A DNA stretch of 7,084 bases from an uncultured Clostridia bacterium (GTDB lineage: Bacteria > Bacillota > Clostridia > Oscillospirales > Ruminococcaceae). The DNA lies in the NCBI GenBank assembly GCA_938014855.1, contig CALLQM010000135.1, positions 1 through 7,084 of the forward strand. The letters are read 5' to 3'. The translations under genes and the position numbers were made by a program. The stretch's first letter is position 1, and each line of letters opens with the position of its first letter. Below are positions 1 to 5,628 of this stretch, in pieces. The notes below the pieces were generated by a model. That model searched no databases, had not been told where the DNA came from, and saw only the letters and a list, made by a program, of their open reading frames with translations.

Positions 1-638
1 TTTCCTAGGACGCAAGAACGTGCTTTATATTCTTGCAAAAATTCTTTTGATTCTTGTTGCTGATATACAATTTGAAACTGATTGAGGATTTGAGCGGCCA
101 AATAATTACGGTCTATTTCCTTACAGCCGGCTGACGAAAGACACGTTGCCTTATTTGAAAGTTCAGGTGGAAAGCTATCGGTAGAGATATTGATACCGAT
201 ACCGACCACAACATATTCCAATCCACCATTTGAGGATAATGCGGATTCGGTTAATATCCCACAGAGTTTTTTTCCTTCCCAAACAAGATCATTCACCAAT
301 TTTATTTGTACATAAAGTCCTGTTACTTCTTCGATCGCTCTGGCAACTGCTACCGAAGTGGCTGAAGTGATTAGCATAGAGTGTTCCAGAGAAAATTTAG
401 GACGCAAAATAATGGTCATATAGATTCCTTGTGCATCCGGAGAATAAAAACTGCGGCCTAAACGGCCTTTTCCCGCTGTTTGTTGATTTGCGATAACAAC
501 TGAACCATGGGGCGCACCATTCTTAGCCAGCAATTTTGCGGCATTATTCGTTGAATCAATTTTATCATAAACAACGCATTCGATACCCATTTCCCCGGTA
601 ATCAATTGTTTTATTTCTTTTTGTGAAATTTTTTTCAA
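1..638 (-). CDS. birA: Biotin--[acetyl-CoA-carboxylase] ligase, catalytic domain, C-terminus cut by window edge
   Basis: This enzyme makes biotinyl-AMP from biotin and ATP and transfers biotin to a lysine of carboxylase carrier proteins in the cytoplasm. About 212 residues are visible, with no stop before the window edge. Seen: the DSTN substrate motif (residues 28-31), the biotinyl-AMP loop QQTAGKGRLGR (52-62), KLVND (113-117) in place of the usual KW(P/V)ND, CGILTE (126-131), and VVVGIGINI. The frame leaves the window in RSCVLG, the usual entry to the small C-terminal domain. The start is TTG at 636-638, chosen because an AAGGGGAG ribosome site lies six bases upstream and the catalytic domain begins almost at once. 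There is no room for the N-terminal helix-turn-helix of repressor-type BirA, so this is a ligase-only (class I) form. It lies 22 bases after the radical SAM gene and is the last visible gene of the leftward operon. The family call is very secure. Confidence 0.93.
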   Translation of the reverse strand, partial: MKKISQKEIKQLITGEMGIECVVYDKIDSTNNAAKLLAKNGAPHGSVVIANQQTAGKGRLGRSFYSPDAQGIYMTIILRPKFSLEHSMLITSATSVAVARAIEEVTGLYVQIKLVNDLVWEGKKLCGILTESALSSNGGLEYVVVGIGINISTDSFPPELSNKATCLSSAGCKEIDRNYLAAQILNQFQIVYQQQESKEFLQEYKARSCVLG

Positions 639-644
639 AATAGT

Positions 645-652
645 CTCCCCTT
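645..652 (-). promoter_or_regulatory. Ribosome binding site for the TTG start of birA
   Basis: On the minus strand this reads AAGGGGAG, six bases upstream of TTG (636-638). It decides the start, because the first in-frame ATG (codon 17) has no comparable site and would cut into the conserved N-terminus. Confidence 0.7.
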
Positions 653-660
653 ACAAAATC

Positions 661-1521
661 TTAAAATTTGCGCGCATATCGACATCGGCTGCAAAGAGAT
701 TCCACAGCTTGACGTCTTGAAAATCCATTGTATATTTTCTTTGCTCGGCTGGAATTTAAAATTTGGGAGAGTGACGAAGAAAAAAGATTGCCTAAACAAA
801 TGGTTCCCTCATGATCCAAACAGCATGGTACCACCGTACCATCTGCTAAGATTCCAATATGATCTCGTAATCCATAACAAAAAATAGAAGAATCTAAATC
901 TGACTGCTCTTCATCCGGCCAATCAAAAATTTCCGCAAAGCCAAGAAATAATCGTTCACCCAACTTTATACTTCCATTTCTGTGTTCCGAATCAGGCATT
1001 ATAACGTTAAGATTGTGTTCTAAATGTTCTAAAACCGCATCATTTAGAAGATTTTTCCCTTCTTTGCTTTTTGAATCACCGTTCCAAAGCCGCAGTTCAC
1101 GAATAATTTTTGTTGAATCAGATTCCTTAATAAAAGAGCAAATCTCTCCTAAATAACACGCCAAGCTTTGATTCGAATCATTCGCTTCAAAACTATGGAT
1201 TGAAAACGCTATTTTGCGAAGCGCCGGAGCGTTCAGTAAAATGTCTTTTTCTTGGTTAATACGTGTACCGTTTGTCGTAATATTAACTTTTATATTATGA
1301 ATTCTGCAAAGTTCCAGCAATTCTTTAAGTTGTGGATGCAGGAGCGGCTCCCCCATTAAATGTAAATAAACGTAATCCGTAAACGGTTTTACTTCATTTA
1401 AAATATAAGAAAATTCTTTTATAGTCATAAATTTAGGTTCACGTTTTGTTTTTGCACAAAAGGAACAAGACAGATTACATACATTGGTAATTTCAATGTA
1501 AATCTTTTTAAATCGTTTCAC
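661..1521 (-). CDS. Radical SAM protein with reduced SPASM-like C-terminal domain
   Basis: This is a cytoplasmic radical S-adenosylmethionine enzyme of 286 residues; the substrate is unknown. Seen: the CxxxCxxC cluster motif at C15, C19 and C22; an MGEP motif (56-59) at the SAM-binding GGEP position; the strand motif NITTNGT after it. The C-terminal region carries C215, GTVVPCC (228-234) and CSRC (277-280), so C215, C233, C277 and C280 could hold one auxiliary iron-sulfur cluster. Full SPASM domains have seven or more cysteines and two clusters, so this is a shortened version. The start is GTG (1519-1521), with AAGGAG five bases upstream; that ribosome site overlaps the stop of the preceding HAD gene (9-base gap), which implies coupling. 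No small precursor-peptide gene is visible nearby, so a peptide-maturase role has no contextual support. I associate this architecture with Clostridia. The family is secure; the function is unknown. Confidence 0.9.
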   Translation of the reverse strand: MKRFKKIYIEITNVCNLSCSFCAKTKREPKFMTIKEFSYILNEVKPFTDYVYLHLMGEPLLHPQLKELLELCRIHNIKVNITTNGTRINQEKDILLNAPALRKIAFSIHSFEANDSNQSLACYLGEICSFIKESDSTKIIRELRLWNGDSKSKEGKNLLNDAVLEHLEHNLNVIMPDSEHRNGSIKLGERLFLGFAEIFDWPDEEQSDLDSSIFCYGLRDHIGILADGTVVPCCLDHEGTICLGNLFSSSLSQILNSSRAKKIYNGFSRRQAVESLCSRCRYARKF

Positions 1522-1530
1522 AGCTTCTCC

Positions 1531-2316
1531 TTATTTATATGGCAGGACAAATTTTTCAATTAATTCCGCAACTGCGCCTTCACAATTCGTACGCTTCGTT
1601 ACATAATTGGCATACGATTTGACATCGTCTAACGCATTTTGCACTGCCACTCCAACCCCTGCTCCAACAATTAATTCAATATCATTTCGATAATTTCCTG
1701 CGGAAACAATATCTTTTTGAGAAATATCCAAAGATTCGGCAAGCCATTTCGTAGCAAGCCATTTATTAACTCCTCCGGGCATGATATCAACAGTACCCGG
1801 CTCGGATTCAGCACAATACAAATCTAAACCTGAATTGTGGATATATTCGACTGCTAACTGATAATTTTCACAAGCTACAAAACCATCGATTTCTTGAAAC
1901 GGAAGATCGTGACGAGTTTGGTACCGTTCCGGTTTTTGTCCCCAAATCTCCATATACAAATTAGCAAGATCAGATGGTCGATTGATCCCCCAATAATTGT
2001 CGGTTGCGATATTAAGCACTACATCATTTTTATTGCAAAACGCAATCAAGCGATCTGCTGTTTCAGCAGTAACTAATTTATTAAATAATTCTGTTTGATC
2101 CGGCATTTTTATCAGCCTGCTGCCATTATTCATTATAAAGTAATCCGCCAAATCCCAAAGGTGGGTAAGCGGATCCAGGCATTTTCGGCCAGTTACAAAA
2201 CAGATGATGGTACCGCATTCTTTCGCCTGGCGAAGCCTTAACAGATTTTCTTCCGGGATCGCAGTTCCAACGCTGAACGTCGTACCATCCAAATCTAGTG
2301 CCAAAAGTTTTGGCAT
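1531..2316 (-). CDS. Cof-type HAD-superfamily phosphatase
   Basis: This is probably a cytoplasmic Mg-dependent phosphatase for small phosphorylated metabolites; the substrate cannot be read from the sequence. It has 261 residues, slightly short for the 260-290 usual in the family. Seen: motif I DLDGT (D8 nucleophile, D10), motif II VTGR (T42), motif III K185 in GGVNK, and motif IV GNYRND (207-212). The region between motifs II and III is the size of a C2-type cap. Motif IV is normally GDxxND; the first Asp is Asn208 here, while D212 is kept. The start is taken as ATG 2314-2316, with GGGGGAG six bases upstream. A longer reading from ATG 2338-2340 is unlikely because that codon lies on the promoter -10 box. 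It is the first gene of a leftward operon with the radical SAM and ligase genes. Confidence 0.9.
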   Translation of the reverse strand: MPKLLALDLDGTTFSVGTAIPEENLLRLRQAKECGTIICFVTGRKCLDPLTHLWDLADYFIMNNGSRLIKMPDQTELFNKLVTAETADRLIAFCNKNDVVLNIATDNYWGINRPSDLANLYMEIWGQKPERYQTRHDLPFQEIDGFVACENYQLAVEYIHNSGLDLYCAESEPGTVDIMPGGVNKWLATKWLAESLDISQKDIVSAGNYRNDIELIVGAGVGVAVQNALDDVKSYANYVTKRTNCEGAVAELIEKFVLPYK

Positions 2317-2322
2317 TCTTTT

Positions 2323-2333
2323 CTCCCCCTTTT
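2323..2333 (-). promoter_or_regulatory. Ribosome binding site deciding the HAD phosphatase start
   Basis: On the minus strand this reads AAAAGGGGGAG, ending six bases before ATG 2314-2316. It lies inside the extra eight codons of the longer in-frame ATG reading, which argues for the shorter protein. Confidence 0.7.
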
Positions 2334-2338
2334 CACGC

Positions 2339-2368
2339 ATTATAACACAGGAAAAGTCTTAGGGTCAA
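2339..2368 (-). promoter_or_regulatory. SigA-type promoter for the HAD-radical SAM-birA operon
   Basis: On the minus strand: -35 TTGACC (2363-2368, five of six matches), an 18-base spacer, and a perfect -10 TATAAT (2339-2344). Initiation is predicted near 2332, giving a leader of about 16 bases before the ribosome site and ATG. The -35 box is 18 bases from the -35 box of the oppositely directed sigma-operon promoter, so the two polymerase sites are back to back and may affect each other. Confidence 0.7.
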
Positions 2369-2386
2369 TTTGGATATACATAATAT

Positions 2387-2415
2387 TCGACTTTTATTTA
2401 AATTTTGTGTATGAT
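2387..2415 (+). promoter_or_regulatory. SigA-type promoter for the sigma/anti-sigma operon
   Basis: -35 TCGACT (2387-2392, four of six matches), 17-base spacer, -10 TATGAT (2410-2415, five of six). Initiation is predicted near 2422, leaving an untranslated leader of about 65 bases. I see no convincing ECF-type motif (GAAC/GGAAC -35 with CGTC-like -10) here, so autoregulation by the encoded sigma factor is not evident from the sequence. Confidence 0.55.
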
Positions 2416-2487
2416 AATGAAGACAAAACTATATCTGTTTCGTTATATTGGATGTAAGGCTTTTGAGGTGGTGAGCGCAGGGCTTAA

Positions 2488-2997
2488 ATGACACATGAAA
2501 AATTTAAAAGTTTGGTAGAGCAATATGAGCGATTGGTGTTTACCATCTGTTATCAGCTGGTATCTGATTATCATGAGGCTCAAAATCTTACACAAGACAC
2601 CTTTGTTGCAGCCTTTGCACATATCGATACAGTAAGAGAAGAAAACTTGAAAGCATGGCTGGCACGTATTGCTTCCAACAAAGCGAAAGACTATTTGAAA
2701 AGCGCCTATAATCGACGAGTTTCTCTTTCTGAGGATATGAGTGAACTGGATATGTTCCGCGCGGAACAATCGCCTGAACATCTATATTTGTCAGGAGAAA
2801 AAGCCGAATATATTCGGCAAACCATTAAAAATTTAAAAGAGCCTTACCATAAAGTATCAGTCTTATTTTTTTTAGAAGAAAAAACGGTAGAAGAAATTTC
2901 ACAGCTATTAGATCGGCCTAAAAAAACAGTACAAACACAAATTTATCGAGCACGATCTATGCTGCAAAAACAGTTAAAGGAGGAAATGCAGGTATGA
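2488..2997 (+). CDS. ECF-family RNA polymerase sigma factor
   Basis: This is an alternative sigma factor of 169 residues, the usual ECF size, that directs RNA polymerase to a small regulon. Region 2 spans about residues 5-72, with the -10-recognition/core-binding segment DYHEAQNLTQDTF (27-39) matching the family's DAEDLxQETF pattern. Region 4 spans about 107-165, with the -35-recognition helix-turn-helix from TVEEISQLL through KTVQTQIYRAR. There is no region 3 and no C-terminal extension. The start is ATG at 2488, because an in-frame TAA sits directly upstream (2485-2487). The ribosome site is weak: GAGGTGG is about 15 bases away and GCAGGG is closer. The stop overlaps the anti-sigma start as ATGA (2994-2997), the usual coupling of a sigma factor to its inhibitor. 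It reads from a SigA-like promoter at 2387-2415. The subgroup and target promoters are unknown. Confidence 0.93.
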   Translation: MTHEKFKSLVEQYERLVFTICYQLVSDYHEAQNLTQDTFVAAFAHIDTVREENLKAWLARIASNKAKDYLKSAYNRRVSLSEDMSELDMFRAEQSPEHLYLSGEKAEYIRQTIKNLKEPYHKVSVLFFLEEKTVEEISQLLDRPKKTVQTQIYRARSMLQKQLKEEMQV

Positions 2998-3467
2998 AAG
3001 AGCTGTTTTATGACAACGGACATTTGTCCGATGAAGCATTTAAATTACTAATTAGCGGCGAATCGTTAACCGAGTTGGAACGATTGGAAATATCGGAGCA
3101 TTTGGCTTTTTGCGATACCTGTATTGCAAAATACGCCGATTCTTTAGATGAAAATGTCCTTCTTGCCCCGGTAGAATCTGTTTCTTCTTCCGTAATAAAA
3201 CGAATTAAAGAACGTACTCGCAGAATTTTTGCAAACAAATATGCCACTGTTGTAGCCGCTGCCTGCTTTGCGATTGTGTTTTGGAATATTGGGGTTTTTA
3301 ACATCAATATAACAGATAACAACAAAGTATTAAATCGGCTGAGTGACGAGGCTTTGAGTTTCAGTGCAAAAACCGAACAAGTTTCCGCACAGCTCTGTGA
3401 CACGTTGGACAAATTTATTAATAGTTTTTCATTAGAAAGGGGTATAAATCATAATGAGGAAAAGTAG
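2994..3467 (+). CDS. Single-pass membrane anti-sigma factor with zinc-finger (ZAS) motif
   Basis: This protein probably binds and holds the preceding sigma factor at the membrane (157 residues). Seen: an N-terminal cytoplasmic domain with H36-x3-C40-x2-C43 (HLAFCDTC), the zinc-containing anti-sigma signature; a basic stretch RIKERTRRIF (70-79); one hydrophobic helix at about 83-102; then a roughly 55-residue outer tail that is polar and helix-prone, with no recognisable domain. The short outer part suggests that signal sensing or protease access may depend on partner proteins, possibly the two membrane proteins downstream. The start is ATG overlapping the sigma stop, with AAGGAGG (2977-2983) ten bases upstream inside the sigma gene. 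The end overlaps the next gene by 14 bases. Established: ZAS proteins are common ECF partners. Inferred: the pairing here, from adjacency and overlap. Confidence 0.85.
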   Translation: MKELFYDNGHLSDEAFKLLISGESLTELERLEISEHLAFCDTCIAKYADSLDENVLLAPVESVSSSVIKRIKERTRRIFANKYATVVAAACFAIVFWNIGVFNINITDNNKVLNRLSDEALSFSAKTEQVSAQLCDTLDKFINSFSLERGINHNEEK

Positions 3468-4023
3468 CTTTTTCACATTTTGCTGTGCGTTTATTCCCGG
3501 CGCCGGTCAGATGTATTTGGGAATGATGAAAAAAGGTGTCACAATTATGTTGTTGTTTTTTGCCCTCATGGGTTTTGCCGGTTTCTTTCATCTAGAGTTC
3601 TTATTGTTTTTACTGCCAGTAATTTGGTTTTATTCATTCTTTGATACATTAAATATAAAATGGATGACACCAGAAAAGCGACAGGAAATAGATGAAAAAT
3701 TTAGTTCTGAACTATTTAGCGGTACACAATTTCCCAAAAAATGGCTTGAAACTCTTCGAGGTAAGCATTCTTTACTTGCTGGCGGCGGTTTGATTGCACT
3801 TGGAATTTATCTAATATTTTCAAATATCGTACGTCCTGTTGTCCGAGAAATTTTTGAAATCTATGGAATCGATTTTTGGTTATTCAATTATGTGATTCGC
3901 ACGATTCCATCTCTCATAATTTCGATTGCCATTATCGCGTTAGGCATCCATCTTGTACGTGGAAAAAAAGCACCTGCATCAGAAAAAGATTTTGTGGAAT
4001 TTAAAGGAGACTACCATGAATAA
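3454..4023 (+). CDS. Multi-span membrane protein, TM2-like N-terminus plus LiaF/DUF5668-like helices
   Basis: This is an integral membrane protein of 189 residues; I do not recognise a named gene. The N-terminus has FIPGAGQMYLG (13-23) followed by basic MKKG, the turn seen in TM2-type and related small membrane proteins, with hydrophobic segments at about 6-22, 28-44 and 47-64. A charged stretch (65-104) follows, rich in Lys and Glu. Two more helices come at about 105-123 (GGLIALGIYLIF) and 150-168 (SIAIIALGIHLV); they resemble each other and the glycine-spaced helices of LiaF-type membrane domains. The start ATG has GAAAGGGG 11 bases upstream and overlaps the anti-sigma end by 14 bases; the end overlaps the next gene by 8. 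It is therefore translated with the sigma/anti-sigma pair. Role inferred: part of the sensing or output of the envelope response. No catalytic motif is seen. Confidence 0.75.
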   Translation: MRKSSFFTFCCAFIPGAGQMYLGMMKKGVTIMLLFFALMGFAGFFHLEFLLFLLPVIWFYSFFDTLNIKWMTPEKRQEIDEKFSSELFSGTQFPKKWLETLRGKHSLLAGGGLIALGIYLIFSNIVRPVVREIFEIYGIDFWLFNYVIRTIPSLIISIAIIALGIHLVRGKKAPASEKDFVEFKGDYHE

Positions 4024-4969
4024 TGACTTTACAGAATTTGATCGTTCAAACGAAGAAAAAACAGACGATCAAACTCCCAAACAAGAACAGGATTTTGCAG
4101 AATCAGGCAACCAGCAAAATAATGAGTCTGCAGAAAAAGAAACAAAACAGGATCCATCAAACACCAAAAAAGAATCTTATCAATTTCCACCGGTTGCACC
4201 GGTCCACCGAGTCGGTACTGTCACCATGGGATTTTCCTTAATTGCTGTAGGCATTATCGCTCTCATCTCCATTTTTTATCCTGGGTTTGATTATTCTCTT
4301 GCATTAAAATTATCACCTGTTATTTTTATTTTTCTTGGCATCGAAATACTTAGTGCGCATTTTTTTCATAAAAAAGCACGTATTAAGTATGATTTTTTAA
4401 GCGGTCTTGTTTGCTTTTTACTAATATGCGGCGGACTTGTTTTGGCTGCATTACCAAAGGTTTGGAGCTATGTAGGTCCAGAAGCGTATAGCGTACGAAA
4501 TCAGCTTGAACGTGATATTGAAGATACTGTTTATGAAGCTTTAAAGGACCAAACGCAAATCGATTCTTTATATGTAGATGTCGAGCCTATTCAATTATTT
4601 TACTCTGTTAACACCGATTATTCGGTTGCCGCAAATCATACGCGTGTTGTGCTATATATTGATTTAACTGGTTCTTATACAGATGAACGATCTTTTGCAG
4701 AAAGCTGTAAGCAAATTTTAGATAAATTAAAACCGCTGCAGTTAAATATTCGTCATATTGATTTTGAATTTGACGATGATTCCATTGAATTATCAATGCA
4801 TTTATCCAATAAATTGCAGTTAAATTTAGACACTGATCGCCTTATCAATCATGTTGAAATGACTCGTTTTGACGATGATGATTTGGAATCTTTGCAAGAT
4901 GAAGGCGAAGATAAAGAACTAGAATCATCACAAGAGGAAATAGCATCTTCAGAATTAGCGACTGCTTAA
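4016..4969 (+). CDS. LiaF/DUF5668-like membrane protein with charged N-terminus and extracytoplasmic C-terminal domain
   Basis: This protein has 317 residues and no firm family name. Residues 1-55 are low complexity (Gln, Asn, Glu, Lys, Asp) and probably disordered. Three hydrophobic helices lie at about 69-88, 95-115 and 127-146. The first two carry the Gly-rich, Phe/Ile-rich look of LiaF-type helices, and the basic loop HKKARIK (118-124) is probably cytoplasmic. This orientation puts the C-terminal domain (150-317) outside the membrane. That domain mixes predicted strands and helices, contains FDDDS (252-256) and FDDDD (285-289), and ends in a very acidic tail. The start is ATG 4016, with AAAGGAGA five bases upstream; an in-frame ATG at 3953 lies deep in the previous gene and lacks such a site. 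It is the last gene of the operon, before the hairpin at 4988. It could be a sensor for the anti-sigma factor or an envelope-protective effector. Confidence 0.75.
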   Translation: MNNDFTEFDRSNEEKTDDQTPKQEQDFAESGNQQNNESAEKETKQDPSNTKKESYQFPPVAPVHRVGTVTMGFSLIAVGIIALISIFYPGFDYSLALKLSPVIFIFLGIEILSAHFFHKKARIKYDFLSGLVCFLLICGGLVLAALPKVWSYVGPEAYSVRNQLERDIEDTVYEALKDQTQIDSLYVDVEPIQLFYSVNTDYSVAANHTRVVLYIDLTGSYTDERSFAESCKQILDKLKPLQLNIRHIDFEFDDDSIELSMHLSNKLQLNLDTDRLINHVEMTRFDDDDLESLQDEGEDKELESSQEEIASSELATA

Positions 4970-4987
4970 TTTGTTTTATTATCAATA

Positions 4988-5020
4988 TAAAGAATGCCGC
5001 CCAATGGGCGGCATTCTTTA
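4988..5020 (+). terminator. Hairpin terminator ending the sigma operon
   Basis: This is a perfect 15-base-pair stem (4988-5002 with 5006-5020) with a three-base AAT loop and a very stable GCCGCCC/GGGCGGC core. It starts 18 bases after the stop of the last operon gene. The flanks are A-rich on the left arm and T-rich on the right arm. The T-run (CTTT) is short and lies inside the stem, so efficiency is uncertain; by symmetry it could work on both strands. Confidence 0.75.
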
Positions 5021-5118
5021 AGCAATAAAAACCTTAGAGACATTCCTTATAATTTCTCACGAAACGTAAATAGTAATTATGCGACATCTTGAATGTATCA
5101 TATTGATGTGATAAAATG
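5021..5118. other. Unexplained intergenic island between two hairpins
   Basis: These 98 bases lie between two convergent terminators. A minus-strand ATG at 5085-5087 opens an 18-codon frame (beginning MSHNYYLR, ending in TAA at 5034-5036) with no Shine-Dalgarno site, so I do not call it a gene. A plus-strand promoter-like pair exists (TTGAAT 5089-5094, 17 bases, TAAAAT 5112-5117), but it would start transcription inside the next hairpin. Neither is convincing alone. Confidence 0.3.
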
Positions 5119-5152
5119 ACAAATGCCCGCCGATAATCGGACAGGCATTTGT
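5119..5152 (-). terminator. Hairpin terminator after the four-helix membrane protein gene
   Basis: A nine-base-pair outer stem (5119-5127 with 5144-5152, ACAAATGCC/GGCATTTGT) is followed, past a small internal bulge, by an inner CCGA/TCGG stem with a TAA loop (5130-5140). On the minus strand it begins three bases after the stop of the 5156-5545 gene and is followed by CATTTTATC, a modest T-run. It is placed correctly for leftward termination. Confidence 0.65.
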
Positions 5153-5155
5153 AAA

Positions 5156-5545
5156 TTAAACATCATTTTTAACACGAACACGAACATATTTCGATTCTCG
5201 AATAGCCAAAATTATTAGAGTACAGCCGATAACAATATCTAGGATTGTTCCAATCACAGCAAAATCAAAAAATCCCAATTCGGCACGACTGAATAATTTC
5301 ATAAATATCAGGTTCAACACCACAGACATGGACATGACCGCATAATATGCGGCCAATTCTTTGGTTGCAATCGTTGAAATGATATTTTTGCAAATCAGAC
5401 CAATGCCAAATAAGATCACGATTCCTGTCGAAATATAAACAGCCACCGGCAAGTGCTCAATCTCAGTAGAAAAAATAAATGTTAAAGATAAAAATTTACC
5501 TGCAGTCTCCAACATCATTAGATACAGCATGATTTTCTTGAGCAA
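5156..5545 (-). CDS. Small four-helix membrane protein of unknown function
   Basis: I do not recognise this gene. It encodes 129 residues with four hydrophobic segments at about 5-25, 33-53, 64-84 and 94-115, short polar turns between them, and a basic tail (RESKYVRVRVK) that is probably cytoplasmic. No catalytic or metal-binding motif stands out. The start is TTG (5543-5545): AAAGGGGGG lies six bases upstream, whereas the first in-frame ATG (codon 6, 5528-5530) would be 21 bases from that site. It has its own consensus promoter (5600-5628) and its own hairpin terminator, so it is probably a single-gene transcript, although readthrough from the DUF4364 gene upstream is possible because no terminator separates them. 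The clean reading frame, ribosome site, promoter and terminator make it a real gene. Confidence 0.78.
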   Translation of the reverse strand: MLKKIMLYLMMLETAGKFLSLTFIFSTEIEHLPVAVYISTGIVILFGIGLICKNIISTIATKELAAYYAVMSMSVVLNLIFMKLFSRAELGFFDFAVIGTILDIVIGCTLIILAIRESKYVRVRVKNDV

Positions 5546-5551
5546 GAGTAG

Positions 5552-5560
5552 CCCCCCTTT
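5552..5560 (-). promoter_or_regulatory. Ribosome binding site deciding the TTG start
   Basis: On the minus strand this reads AAAGGGGGG, six bases before TTG 5543-5545. Its spacing favours the TTG over the ATG five codons later. Confidence 0.65.
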
Positions 5561-5599
5561 ATTTTAACTTCAACAATTTATTCCTCGGAACTTTTTATA

Positions 5600-5628
5600 A
5601 TTTTAGCGGATTTGGTCTTACTTGTCAA
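5600..5628 (-). promoter_or_regulatory. SigA-type promoter for the four-helix membrane protein gene
   Basis: On the minus strand: perfect -35 TTGACA (5623-5628), 17-base spacer, -10 TAAAAT (5600-5605, five of six matches). Initiation is predicted near 5593, about 48 bases before the TTG start. It is one of the two strongest promoters in the window and lies 12 bases beyond the DUF4364 stop codon. Confidence 0.7.

Noticed and set aside
661..1521. Radical SAM gene as a biotin synthase (BioB), suggested by its position next to birA
   Set aside because: The protein has a C-terminal SPASM-like cysteine set and lacks the BioB-type conserved motifs after the CxxxCxxC site; adjacency alone does not support it.
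1894..2076. 60-codon plus-strand open frame opposite the HAD gene
   Set aside because: It lies wholly antisense to a well-supported gene, has no ribosome site and no family features.
2443..2781. 112-codon minus-strand open frame opposite the sigma factor gene
   Set aside because: It is a shadow of the sigma factor coding strand, with Cys-rich, unprotein-like composition, and it crosses the sigma start region.
3008..3412. 134-codon minus-strand open frame opposite the anti-sigma gene
   Set aside because: It is antisense to the zinc-finger anti-sigma gene, which has coupling, a ribosome site and a domain motif; this frame has none.
4023..4241. 72-codon plus-strand frame inside the LiaF-like gene
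   Set aside because: It is a +1-shifted reading of the A-rich low-complexity N-terminus, giving a Lys/Asn/Gln-rich string with no ribosome site of its own.
5089..5117. Plus-strand promoter-like pair TTGAAT/TAAAAT with 17-base spacer
   Set aside because: Its start would fall inside the 5119-5152 hairpin and run antisense into the four-helix gene; in AT-rich DNA a chance match is more likely.
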